A program made the position numbers and the translations under genes. The notes under the pieces were generated by a model. That model worked only from the letters and a program-made list of their open reading frames with translations. It was not told the origin of the DNA and did not search any database. Below are positions 1-7,721 of a stretch of 10,148 bases of DNA, one piece after another. Location: NCBI GenBank assembly GCA_022424805.1, contig JAKMGR010000385.1, positions 1 to 10,148 of the forward strand, read 5' to 3'. Origin of the DNA: Verrucomicrobiales bacterium (GTDB lineage: Bacteria > Verrucomicrobiota > Verrucomicrobiia > Verrucomicrobiales > DEV007). How positions within the stretch are numbered: the stretch's first letter is position 1; each line of letters begins with the position of its first letter.

Positions 1-278
1 AGTCCGACAAATGGCTCTTTCTTTATCAACGAGTTACGAAAGCGCGCCCCTTCGGTAGGAATTTGCGTTACTAGGATGTTACTATTCTAGCGGCGAGTGA
101 ATAGGTTTTTGGGTCCTATCCGGGCAATCTCCCATTTAGGAGCGCACTGCAACGCTTTACTGCATATTACTTGCATTAACGACCACCACCATAGCTGGGC
201 GCCGGTCCTGCGGGGTTTGAGGGGGGTGCAAGTCACAAGAGTGCCACTCAGTAAAACTGGTCAAATGAAAGGCTATTT
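1..278. other. Left-edge stretch with no recognised gene
   Basis: No convincing coding region, RNA gene or mobile element is visible. An open frame of 61 codons (97-282, GTG start) has a composition unlike the neighbouring genes (several His and Cys, no domain, no ribosome binding site) and is probably chance. A short near-palindrome, GAGTGCCACTC at 239-249, lies downstream of the minus-strand gene that ends at 279. It is not followed by a T run in the direction of that gene, so it is not a clear terminator. Confidence 0.4.
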
Positions 279-710
279 CTAAGATTGCTCAAACTCAAGA
301 AAGACAGGTTCGAAGACTTTCTGAACTCGTTCATCAGCAAATCGAATATTCTCGCCATCCGTGAGTGCATCATAGACAGAATCCTCAAACCAATAGAGGA
401 GCTCACTAGCCAAAAAGTCGTCCCAAATTATATCCGGGAGCCGATGCTTCAGAAGATCGATCTCGCCAAACTCCGAATCATCGACGTCGAAGTCGAGATA
501 ATCCGGGTCATCATTCGAAAAGACCGCCACGTCGACCATGAAGGACAGCTCAAATGGTCCATCTCCCCTTAGCGCAATCGTCCTCCGATAGTTGTTTTCC
601 CGGGCTTTCTCCCATCCGAAGTCGATGATCGGTTCCCGCGTGAGTTCACTGATAGCCTCGTCGGCAATCGCTATCTGTCGTTCTTCGAGGCTCACATTTT
701 CCGAGTCCAT
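279..710 (-). CDS. Acidic hypothetical protein (143 aa)
   Basis: I do not recognise this protein. It is 143 residues long, probably cytoplasmic (no signal peptide, no membrane segment), and strongly acidic, with Asp/Glu clusters around residues 66-83 (SNDDPDYLDFDVDDSEFGE) and many fewer Lys/Arg. Aromatic residues are regularly spaced in the C-terminal half (IIWDDFLASELLYWFEDSVY), which suggests a folded, partly helical domain rather than a chance frame. The ATG at 710 is the first start in the open frame, but no clear Shine-Dalgarno sequence precedes it. The gene is divergent from the secretin operon and shares a short intergenic region with it, and nothing in its sequence ties it to secretion. 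The strongly biased, protein-like composition favours a real gene over the opposite-strand frame at 285-572. Confidence 0.6.
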   Translation of the reverse strand: MDSENVSLEERQIAIADEAISELTREPIIDFGWEKARENNYRRTIALRGDGPFELSFMVDVAVFSNDDPDYLDFDVDDSEFGEIDLLKHRLPDIIWDDFLASELLYWFEDSVYDALTDGENIRFADERVQKVFEPVFLEFEQS

Positions 711-804
711 ACAGCAGAAGATCGGAGTGAAGGAAACACTTGAAAAGCTGAATTTTCGACTCCGATTGAATTGATAGGACTCACATACTGAGACCCATTA
801 GACC

Positions 805-832
805 TTGACGACAGTGACCGCGTGGTCTTAAT
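805..832 (+). promoter_or_regulatory. Candidate sigma-70-type promoter for the secretin operon
   Basis: TTGACG at 805-810 matches the -35 consensus at five of six positions, and CTTAAT at 827-832 matches the -10 consensus at four of six, with a 16-base spacer. Transcription would start near 839, giving a leader of about 75 bases to the GTG start at 915, with the strong AGGAGG site inside the transcript. A small inverted repeat, GACC-GCGT-GGTC (816-827), occupies the spacer and could be an operator or coincidence. The call is by eye only. Confidence 0.35.
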
Positions 833-902
833 TTGAGGGCTTGCAAGATCGTAGATGAGACGTGGCCCGATATCTAACAAAGCAGTCTTTTCTGCCCAGA
901 AA

Positions 903-908
903 AGGAGG
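903..908 (+). promoter_or_regulatory. Strong Shine-Dalgarno deciding the secretin start
   Basis: AGGAGG at 903-908 is a full anti-16S match, placed 6 bases before an in-frame GTG at 915. The upstream in-frame ATG at 855 has only GAGGG about 15 bases away, which is too far to be a good site. This favours translation from 915. It is the strongest ribosome binding site I see in the window, as expected for the first gene of an operon whose later genes are mostly translationally coupled. Confidence 0.6.
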
Positions 909-914
909 AATGCT

Positions 915-3044
915 GTGGTCGCGCGACTGTCTGGTTTTTGGCAAGTGGCGACCACAATTTCTCTGCTCCTCATCGTTGGACTTCTCGGTTGGGAAAAACT
1001 CGGCAGTACGGGCGGCGATTTGAATGCTTCCCGCGAAAGTGTCGATGAACCTGCCGAGTTTCTCAACGGCTCAGAGTCCCCCCTCACGATCAGCGCATCA
1101 CCTGAGCCTATCCCGCCTGACCCCCCACGGCTCCAGACCATGCCCGAGAGCGAGCATGACGCTTCAGCCGACCCGGGACTGAGTGAAACTTCAGCCAGCG
1201 TCCACGAGGTCGCTCCCGGGGTTCAGACGGAAACGTCGGGACCAAACCGGAGCGCGAAAGGTCCTTCTCCCCCATCCTCGGAGCCAAATCCACTGCAGGA
1301 TCCCACCTCCGCTGAACCGGAAGCCAATACTGACAGCTCGATCGACAATCTCGCGGCCGAGAATTCCTCTATTATTCCGAAGCAGCTCCTGCTCGCTCAA
1401 AATTCAGTCGCCCAGCAAAGCAACTCGCCAGCATCCACAGCCGACAATCCGTCTGGAGATGAAGGCGCGGCAGTCTTCGAGGCAACCGGATCGGGCCTCT
1501 GGCTGGAGAAGGCTCCGCTCAATGATGTTTTCCAACACCTAGCACGAATGGGTGACCTCCAATATTTTCATAACTCCAGCCTTGATGGAGAGGAGTTCCT
1601 CGTAACCGGGGAACTCATCGGCGAAGATTCACTCTCGCAGATCGAGGAACTTGGCCTCATGTATGGGCTGACGATTCACCAAAAGGGGCGCACCGTCTAC
1701 GCATTTGACCAGTCGCAGGCCTCGCGAGTGCCTCAGGAGATCAGTCACTATCAACTGCAATACCTGCGCCCGGACGACATAGAACAAACAAAGCTCATCT
1801 TGCAGCCATTCCTGACCCCGGGTATGGGAATAGTTGAATTCGAGGGTAAGACCAATAGTCTGATTATTTCGGACAGTGAGGATAAACTGGCGCATATTCT
1901 CGAATTTCTCGACAAGATTGATCGGCCGAAAGACCAAGTGGCTATTGAAACGAGAATCGTTCGGATTTCCACATCGGCCCGCAATTCGGTTGGAGTCGAC
2001 TGGTCTTCCGTCCTGGGGGCCGATAGCGGAATTGGCATCACCGCCTCTTCCGGACTGAACGCCCTGTTCGGGTTGCCGGAACTCGATAGTGCGACTTCGG
2101 TCGTGACCACCGCCACTAACGGAAACGGAGCTGACCTTGTCCAGGTGACGCGAAACTTTTCCTCGGCGGGTGGAGCGGGAGAAAATAGCGAAGGAGGAAA
2201 CCTGGTCCTCTCACCCATACAAGTTAGCGCCGTGATACGCGCCCTTAATACCGCTGGCATAGCTGAGCAGGAATCGAGTCCCACTCTCATAACGGAGGAT
2301 AACGAGGAGGGCTTGATCTCCGTCGTTGATCGAATTCCGATTATCACCTCCACCGTAAGCGAGACGACTGCCGGTCAAAACTCGTCGGAGGAGGTCCGCT
2401 ACAAAATCGACGAAGAAGATTCAAGCGGGGATCCGGCGACCACCAGGGAAGTGGGTGTAACCCTCGCAGTGACACCGACAATTTTACCTGACGGGACGAT
2501 TCGGATGTCACTTCGGCCAAGGTCGGCTCAGGTTGTGGAATACGTAGCAAGCCCTTCGGGAAATCGTTATCCCCGGGTCAACGAGTCCTCGGTCACGACA
2601 ATGGCCAGAATCCCTGACGGACATTCCCTTCTGATTGGTGGATTCTACGAACAAATCGGCACTGAAGGTGGTTCCAAAGTGCCAATCTTCGGGGGTATTC
2701 CCGGACTTCGTCATCTGTTCAAGAATTCCGACCACCAGAAAGCTCATACCAGTCTGGTCTTTATCGTTACTCCCCGCCTCTACCGACCGAGTGAAACTGA
2801 ACAATCTGATGCCGTCGCGAATGACATCTACCAGGGGCACATTCTTCCTGACAACTTTGCTTTTCCAGATCCGATGCACCCGGATCGCGGGGTTCCACCA
2901 TCTCCAAATTCAAATCTTCCCCGGGCTACCCCAGTCACTTCCGACAATATTCTCAGGCCCGAGTACTCCAATGAATTCCCCGGACCTGAGAATCGAACCG
3001 AAAAAATTCCTTTACTGGATCGCCTCTTCCGGAACAAAAAATGA
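915..3044 (+). CDS. gspD: Secretin, GspD/PilQ family
   Basis: Outer-membrane channel subunit of a type II secretion or type IV pilus-like machine. Residues below are numbered from the GTG at 915 (709 aa); an ATG at 855 would add 20 residues. A hydrophobic segment at about 11-26 (VATTISLLLIVGLLGW) is followed by no clear signal-peptidase site. A Pro/Ser/Glu-rich linker runs to about 190. An N0/STN-like domain starts at about 192 (GSGLWLEKAPLNDVF). One N1-type domain starts at 279 (YQLQYLRPDDIEQ) and contains the NSLIISD element typical of this fold. The secretin core starts at about 342 (VAIETRIVRIS) and ends with the hallmark VPIFGGIPGLRHLF (from 589) and VFIVTPRLYRP (to 625). A Pro-rich tail of 84 residues follows. 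The last codon overlaps the next gene by ATGA. Secretin identity is secure. Whether it belongs to the T2S or T4P class is not decidable here; with one N1 domain it is smaller at the N-side than classical GspD, which has N0 to N3. Confidence 0.93.
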   Translation: MVARLSGFWQVATTISLLLIVGLLGWEKLGSTGGDLNASRESVDEPAEFLNGSESPLTISASPEPIPPDPPRLQTMPESEHDASADPGLSETSASVHEVAPGVQTETSGPNRSAKGPSPPSSEPNPLQDPTSAEPEANTDSSIDNLAAENSSIIPKQLLLAQNSVAQQSNSPASTADNPSGDEGAAVFEATGSGLWLEKAPLNDVFQHLARMGDLQYFHNSSLDGEEFLVTGELIGEDSLSQIEELGLMYGLTIHQKGRTVYAFDQSQASRVPQEISHYQLQYLRPDDIEQTKLILQPFLTPGMGIVEFEGKTNSLIISDSEDKLAHILEFLDKIDRPKDQVAIETRIVRISTSARNSVGVDWSSVLGADSGIGITASSGLNALFGLPELDSATSVVTTATNGNGADLVQVTRNFSSAGGAGENSEGGNLVLSPIQVSAVIRALNTAGIAEQESSPTLITEDNEEGLISVVDRIPIITSTVSETTAGQNSSEEVRYKIDEEDSSGDPATTREVGVTLAVTPTILPDGTIRMSLRPRSAQVVEYVASPSGNRYPRVNESSVTTMARIPDGHSLLIGGFYEQIGTEGGSKVPIFGGIPGLRHLFKNSDHQKAHTSLVFIVTPRLYRPSETEQSDAVANDIYQGHILPDNFAFPDPMHPDRGVPPSPNSNLPRATPVTSDNILRPEYSNEFPGPENRTEKIPLLDRLFRNKK

Positions 3045-3664
3045 GCACAACGATTCCTCGGGAGACAGCTGCGGATGACGAAGATTCCAGGAATTGCGGA
3101 CAATCAAGTGCAGGTGCCAAAGGTAACGAGCCTTCTTGGAAAGCACTGGAAGCCTACAAGGAGGTATTGAGCAATGTCGCTACTGAAACCGAGCACGTCC
3201 TTGCCCCCGATTATCCGGACACGTCACGCCTCCGAGAATATCACTACCTCGTGAATACGAGCCGACCGGATGATTCGCCACCCGATTTCCTTGAATTTTC
3301 CATCGAGCGAAACCCCTCCGCCTTCACTGGCAAAGTGGGAGAGATTCTCGACCTTTTGAGTGCATCAGTAAAGAGACGACTCCCCTATCTCGACTTTGCC
3401 GATCGTATGCCGATTCCGATCGAATTCTATACGATCGAAGCTGAAGTTGCAGAGTTTTGCCGACTCATTCGGGTTCCTGTTATCCAGGCTTCCGAAGGCA
3501 GCTTCGCTGTTCTTACATCCGCAAATCCGATTCTGACAAGTCATGCCGAAACCGCCCTTTTAACGCGTTTCCTGTCGTTGGAAGCACCCGCTCCGGTATT
3601 CATCCCGACAAGAACAGGGATTGAACAGTGGAAGCGCATTTGTCGACGCCACTTTGCTTCATGA
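3041..3664 (+). CDS. Hypothetical protein, possible stand-alone GspE-N-like domain
   Basis: A 207-residue soluble protein without signal peptide or membrane segment, starting in a 4-base ATGA overlap with the secretin gene and ending in another with the ATPase gene. The first 35 residues are polar and probably disordered. The C-terminal part (about 130-205) reads like the N-terminal domain of GspE/PilB/MshE ATPases: a helix ending in FCRLIRVPVIQ, a strand-turn region with FAVLTSANPI, then an acidic and hydrophobic helix, a VFIPTRTGIEQW segment and the chain end. The same order of elements is seen in the N-terminal region of the neighbouring ATPase (LFVPVSRDDSRLYFAIANP, then ILVPYAEIIQVIE). 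No Walker motifs are present. I infer a cytoplasmic adaptor derived from a GspE N-domain that might join the motor to the inner-membrane platform. The family assignment is by pattern only. Confidence 0.75.
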   Translation: MSTTIPRETAADDEDSRNCGQSSAGAKGNEPSWKALEAYKEVLSNVATETEHVLAPDYPDTSRLREYHYLVNTSRPDDSPPDFLEFSIERNPSAFTGKVGEILDLLSASVKRRLPYLDFADRMPIPIEFYTIEAEVAEFCRLIRVPVIQASEGSFAVLTSANPILTSHAETALLTRFLSLEAPAPVFIPTRTGIEQWKRICRRHFAS

Positions 3665-5349
3665 ACTTCGATCTGAACTTCCCTGTCAATGCGGCGACGG
3701 TCAGTCGAATCGCCGATGAACTCACCGGTCTTGCGCCGGAAGGATTTTACGAGGATCAGGACGAGGTATTGGCAGGTGCATCGAACCTTCGGGTTTTAGG
3801 AGCTATTGCGAAAATTTGTGAAATCCCTTTTTTAGAACGGATACGAGACTTTACAGACCAAGCGCTACTCGAAGCTTTCGACCCGGCACTCTTGAACAGA
3901 GGGCTCTTCGTTCCAGTTTCGAGAGATGATTCCCGGCTCTACTTTGCAATAGCAAATCCTTGGGATACGACCGGTGAAGATGCGGTATCGACACGCTTTC
4001 CCGGCCTCGAGCCACAACCGATCCTCGTGCCCTATGCGGAGATCATCCAAGTAATCGAGACGGTATCCGGGGCTATGGGCCCTTCGAACCGGGAACTCGA
4101 GTCAATTGAGGTTGAGGAACAATCCGAGTCGGTACGATACTTCGACGTCAGTGCGGAGCATGAGGAACCTCTCGCACGTCTTGTTGCCAAAATCTTATCG
4201 GACGCGATTCGGGAGCGTGCATCCGACGTTCACATCAAGTGCGGTATCGACGATGTCACCTTCAGTTATCGGATTGATGGGGACATGAGGGAAAAGAAGC
4301 CTATCCCGATCAAACTCAAGAATCGCATCGATGCATTCATCCTTAACTTGATGGGTATCGCCCCGGAAGAACGCGTCAAGCGCCCGGGAATCTCCGGTCG
4401 CTTCGGAGTCGTCTATCTCAACCGGACGATTGATATCAGATTCGAGCGGCACCGCACCTATCGCGGTTTCCATATCACAATGCGAATTCTCGATAAGGCG
4501 CATTTCGAGGCAAAACTCGGTGTCGGATCTCTAAGCTTCGACCCAGCTACCCTTTTCGAATTAGAACGGGTCATGTCGATTCCCGCCGGTATCATTGTCA
4601 TGTCTGGCCCTACCGGCTCGGGGAAGTCGACTACGCTGAACGCGATGTTGCGGGAACTGAATCGTCCCGAAGAGAATATTCTCACGTTAGAAAACCCGGT
4701 AGAAGACGAAATCCCCGGGGTGATGCACTGCGATATACGTCCCAATGAGTTCAAGCCAATGATCACCAGCTTCATGAGAAGCGACCCCGACATCATCCTG
4801 ATGGGCGAGGTGCGGGATCTGGATTCAGCTGAGCTTGCGATCGAAGCAGCGATAACCGGCCATAAGGTTTTGACGACGATTCATACTCCCAGAGCCTCGC
4901 AGATCATCGAACGGTTCGAGCAACTCGGTATCGAACGATGGAAGATTGCCCAGACTCTCAAGGCAGCTTGCGCCCAGAGACTAATCAAGTTGCTTTGCCG
5001 GTCATGTCGGGTGAGCAGAGATCGCCTTCTCGAGCGGGATATCCGAAAATTTCATCTTCCGGACGATCTTCGCAACCACAGGGTGTTTGCCCGCAAACCG
5101 GAGGGCTGCGCGGAGTGCAACGGTCGTGGCTACCTCGGCAGAACGGCAATTCTTGAAATCATCCCCATAACTCCCGAATGGTCCGACCAGCTCTCAAAAG
5201 GAGAATTAACGCCTTACGAGCTCGAGAAAAAAGTCAGAAGCTCCGGGGAGCTGCCTTCGTTGCGGGAATGCGGCCTTGATCTCCTTCGCGAAGGAAAGAC
5301 AGATCTCGAAGCACTGAGAAAGTCAATCGATCTCTCCTCAGCAGAATGA
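3661..5349 (+). CDS. gspE: GspE/PilB-type secretion assembly ATPase
   Basis: Cytoplasmic hexameric motor that hydrolyses ATP to drive pseudopilus or pilus assembly. Numbered from the ATG at 3661 (562 aa), it has an N-terminal GspE-N-like region (about 1-140), then the two-lobed ATPase. Walker A is GPTGSGKSTT (from 316), the Asp box lies around 340-355 (ENILTLENPVEDEIPG), and Walker B is IILMGEVRD (378-386, Glu383 catalytic). The His-box region ITGHKVLTTIHTPRA follows. A four-Cys zinc site is present, C446/C449 and C483/C486, which is characteristic of assembly ATPases (GspE/PilB) and absent from PilT retraction ATPases. The ATG at 3661 is chosen because it forms an ATGA overlap with the preceding stop, as at 3041, 5346 and 8489; an in-frame GTG at 3628 would add 11 residues. 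All catalytic motifs are intact and the length is normal for the family. Confidence 0.95.
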   Translation: MNFDLNFPVNAATVSRIADELTGLAPEGFYEDQDEVLAGASNLRVLGAIAKICEIPFLERIRDFTDQALLEAFDPALLNRGLFVPVSRDDSRLYFAIANPWDTTGEDAVSTRFPGLEPQPILVPYAEIIQVIETVSGAMGPSNRELESIEVEEQSESVRYFDVSAEHEEPLARLVAKILSDAIRERASDVHIKCGIDDVTFSYRIDGDMREKKPIPIKLKNRIDAFILNLMGIAPEERVKRPGISGRFGVVYLNRTIDIRFERHRTYRGFHITMRILDKAHFEAKLGVGSLSFDPATLFELERVMSIPAGIIVMSGPTGSGKSTTLNAMLRELNRPEENILTLENPVEDEIPGVMHCDIRPNEFKPMITSFMRSDPDIILMGEVRDLDSAELAIEAAITGHKVLTTIHTPRASQIIERFEQLGIERWKIAQTLKAACAQRLIKLLCRSCRVSRDRLLERDIRKFHLPDDLRNHRVFARKPEGCAECNGRGYLGRTAILEIIPITPEWSDQLSKGELTPYELEKKVRSSGELPSLRECGLDLLREGKTDLEALRKSIDLSSAE

Positions 5350-6527
5350 AAAACCGAAACACAGGTGAATCGGCGGCCCGGGCCGCTCTCGATGCCCGCA
5401 AACAGTCCGGTCAGGAAGCGTCTTCTTCCTCGTCGGATTCACCGGATTCACCAAGACCATTTTTGGGTATCCAGTTAAGCTCCCGGTTTCCCGAGAAGGA
5501 GTTAATCAAACTTTGCCGCAGTCTATCCTCGATGTTGCGGGCAAACATCAATACTTCGGATTCCCTCTCTTATTATGGAGGAAGTCACCCATCGGCGCTT
5601 GTGCGATCAACGACCGCCGAAATCAACGAGCATCTGCGTGCTGGAATCCCAATTGAAAAAGCGTTCGAAAAGACGGGCCGTTTCGATGTCAAGGTCCTCT
5701 CTCTCATAAAGGCGGGCGCGGATTCAGGTCAGCTCGCTCGCGCTTTTCAGTCTATTGGCGACCGCCTGAAGAAGGAGTCGGAATTTCGCAAACGGATGCG
5801 CAAGGCAACCCTTCTCCCCGGAATCATTATTTTCGCATTAATTCTATTATTTGTCTTTTCACAGCTCCGGGTTATTCCGCAAATTGAAAGTATCATCATG
5901 GATATCGGTCAGGAACCGGATCCAATTTCCGCGGCGCTGTTTCAGATCAGCCATGTCACCCAAAAAATATGGATTCCCTTCGTGACGCTCCTCGTCATGA
6001 CGGTATCCTCATTTCTCTTCATCGAACGCATTCGTTCCGCGGTCGTATTTTTCCTCATGGGAAGGTGGAAACTCCTTCGCAAACTTGTCATGGGACTACG
6101 GCAACTCCTTTTCGTGGGATCGCTGGAAATGCTCTACTCGAACGGCATAAACCTCGCCAAGGCAGTCGACATTTCCTCCCTCTCTCTAGAAGGCACCCCG
6201 ATGTACGACGAAGTCCGGACTGCTGGTAAGCGTTATCTCGAAACTGGACTTCCGTTCTCCGAAGCAATCCGAAAATTTACATCGTGCGATGCGCAGGTGG
6301 CCCATCTCATTTCAATCGGGGAACGTTCCTCCTCCCTTGACGAACAGTTGCGCCTTCTATCCACTATGTATGAAGAAGAGGTCGATCAGGTGATTGATGA
6401 TTTCACGCAGATCGTAAACTTCCTTGTCCTTGTTCTTGCGGGCCTGCTCATCACCCTCGTATTCGGTGGATCTTTCCTCCCCATCTTCCTGATGGGACCG
6501 AAAATGATGAGCGGCCAGGGTCTTTAA
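5346..6527 (+). CDS. gspF: GspF/PilC-type inner-membrane platform protein
   Basis: Polytopic inner-membrane protein on which the ATPase assembles pseudopilins or pilins. At 393 residues it is about the family's usual length (near 400). The first 45 residues are a Ser/Pro-rich extension (including a direct 9-base repeat, GGATTCACC, at 5435-5452, giving DSPDSP). A first cytoplasmic T2SSF domain follows (ELIKLCRSLSSMLRANINTS, with the family's LIKAGADSGQL turn). Membrane segments lie at about 153-176 and 208-229, then a second T2SSF domain (VGSLEMLYSNGINLAKAVDI, then HLISIGERSSSLDEQL), and a last membrane segment at about 356-385. The duplicated domain with paired GADSGQL/GERSSSL turns is diagnostic. 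It starts in an ATGA overlap with the ATPase gene, so the two partners are probably made in coupled amounts. Confidence 0.94.
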   Translation: MKNRNTGESAARAALDARKQSGQEASSSSSDSPDSPRPFLGIQLSSRFPEKELIKLCRSLSSMLRANINTSDSLSYYGGSHPSALVRSTTAEINEHLRAGIPIEKAFEKTGRFDVKVLSLIKAGADSGQLARAFQSIGDRLKKESEFRKRMRKATLLPGIIIFALILLFVFSQLRVIPQIESIIMDIGQEPDPISAALFQISHVTQKIWIPFVTLLVMTVSSFLFIERIRSAVVFFLMGRWKLLRKLVMGLRQLLFVGSLEMLYSNGINLAKAVDISSLSLEGTPMYDEVRTAGKRYLETGLPFSEAIRKFTSCDAQVAHLISIGERSSSLDEQLRLLSTMYEEEVDQVIDDFTQIVNFLVLVLAGLLITLVFGGSFLPIFLMGPKMMSGQGL

Positions 6528-6548
6528 TCGATCATTCACCGGAAACCT

Positions 6549-6941
6549 ATGATGCAACAAACCAGACTGGATCGCTGGCTTCAGAAAAAATTCGTTTACC
6601 GAACGTTTTTTTACACCAATACCCTTCCGCGAAGCCTCCCGCCCGGGACGGAAACAAGCGAAGCAGACCCGCATAGCGGAGGACAATACACCTATCAATT
6701 TGAAGCGAAATCCGATGAGGATATTCATCGACTGACTGAAATATTTAAGCGGGAAAATATCACCTACGCCTCTCGCGTCGGCGACAGAGAAGGGTTCCCC
6801 GCCAAACTCTTCGGCACGAATCATTCCTTCACAATCACGGTTCTATGGATACTTCTTGTCACTGCATTTCTCCTGCTCGTATTTTCCGGCCTGCCTGAAC
6901 TGGTTTGGAGGGAACTTTCCTCTCCCGAATCGAAACCGTGA
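6549..6941 (+). CDS. Small protein with one C-terminal membrane segment, unknown function
   Basis: I do not recognise this 130-residue protein. It has a basic, aromatic N-terminus (RLDRWLQKKFVYRTFFYTN), a polar middle with a possible small alpha/beta unit (YTYQFEAKSDEDIHRLTEIF), and one strong hydrophobic segment at about 94-115 (ITVLWILLVTAFLLLVFSGL) followed by a short tail. No signal peptide is present, so a tail-anchored topology with the N-terminal part in the cytoplasm is likely. It sits 21 bases after the platform gene and 21 bases before the ABC ATPase gene, linking the two halves of the operon. It could be an adaptor between the secretion platform and the ABC transporter, which is inference from position only. 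The start is ATG-ATG at 6549/6552; a weak GGAAA lies 5 bases upstream. Confidence 0.72.
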   Translation: MMQQTRLDRWLQKKFVYRTFFYTNTLPRSLPPGTETSEADPHSGGQYTYQFEAKSDEDIHRLTEIFKRENITYASRVGDREGFPAKLFGTNHSFTITVLWILLVTAFLLLVFSGLPELVWRELSSPESKP

Positions 6942-6962
6942 GGTTGACCACAATTTTTCTCC

Positions 6963-7700
6963 ATGATCGCGAAAGAGGAATCGAAAACACCATCCAATGT
7001 GGACAGCAGTGAGGACTGTTCTGATGAATTCGTCATTCTACCAGCAGGATTTGAAATCGGTTACCGGAAGAAAGGTCGCAGCGTTGCAAGAACCTCCGAG
7101 ACTCTCCAACTTGGTGCCGGCCATCACTTTCTGTTGGCGAAAAACGGTGGAGGCAAAACCACCTTGCTGGCGACTCTCGCGGGATTGCTCCCCCCCCTGA
7201 ATCTCTCTCCGACTGTGCGAGGTGCTATTCACTACTTTTGCGACGATCTCAGCTTCAACAGAGATCTGTGTCTTTCTTCGATTTTGCGCGCATTCCTTCC
7301 GAAACAAGCTTTGCAAAGAGCGTTCAAGCTGTCCGAAATCCTTGAGATCCCCTTTGACAAGAAGTATGGGGCCCTCTCGCGGGGAAATAAGCAAAAGATC
7401 GTTCTTGCCATCGCCGAGACTCTCGCGAGGGAGGCCGAAGAAGGCCTCGGTGATCCCTGCGTCCTCCTGCTCGACGAGCCGATTTCAGGGATAGATTATG
7501 TGGCACGTCAAATCGTCAGCGACTGGAGGGCGCGTCCCGCTTCCAGAGTTTGCAGGCTTGTCTCACATCATCCGGACGAACCCGTCCTCACCGCAGATTC
7601 AGTTGTGTTGATTCACCAGCGAAAAATTGAAAAGTTCAAGTCGGGAACCTCTGAAATATCGTGGGCAACCCTGCGCGAATCATTTTTCGCGGTGGCATAG
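6963..7700 (+). CDS. ABC transporter ATP-binding protein
   Basis: Cytoplasmic nucleotide-binding subunit that would power the permease encoded next. The 245 residues include Walker A AKNGGGKTT (59-67), an ABC signature in the variant form LSRGNKQK (138-145, where LSGGQQQ-like is usual), Walker B CVLLLDEP (166-173, Glu172 catalytic) followed by a D-loop SGID, and the switch His in VSHHPDEP (202). The Q-loop glutamine is not evident: the corresponding stretch reads YFCDDLSFNRDL (from 91). An N-terminal extension of about 25 polar residues precedes the domain. The order ATPase then permease, with small separate subunits, fits an ABC-2-type exporter or lipid/peptide transporter; the substrate cannot be read from the sequence. 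It is in the same operon as secretin, GspE and GspF genes, with a 21-base gap on either side. Confidence 0.9.
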   Translation: MIAKEESKTPSNVDSSEDCSDEFVILPAGFEIGYRKKGRSVARTSETLQLGAGHHFLLAKNGGGKTTLLATLAGLLPPLNLSPTVRGAIHYFCDDLSFNRDLCLSSILRAFLPKQALQRAFKLSEILEIPFDKKYGALSRGNKQKIVLAIAETLAREAEEGLGDPCVLLLDEPISGIDYVARQIVSDWRARPASRVCRLVSHHPDEPVLTADSVVLIHQRKIEKFKSGTSEISWATLRESFFAVA

Positions 7701-7721
7701 AAAGAGAAGTGGAAACCGAAA

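Noticed and set aside
239..249. Palindrome GAGTGCCACTC as operator or terminator
   Set aside because: Arms of 5 bases around one base, with no gene or promoter placed to use it and no T run.
97..282. Open frame of 61 codons on the plus strand
   Set aside because: GTG start without a ribosome binding site, odd His/Cys-rich composition and no domain; it ends at the tail of the opposite-strand gene.
285..572. Plus-strand frame of 95 codons opposite the acidic protein
   Set aside because: It lies entirely inside the minus-strand gene; the minus-strand protein has a more coherent, folded-looking composition.
1751..2353. Long minus-strand frame of 200 codons inside the secretin gene
   Set aside because: It is a shadow of the secretin, whose domains and hallmark motifs are unmistakable across the same bases.
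3661..5349. PilT-type retraction ATPase
   Set aside because: The four-Cys zinc site, the N-terminal extension and the length fit GspE/PilB assembly ATPases; PilT lacks the zinc site and is shorter.
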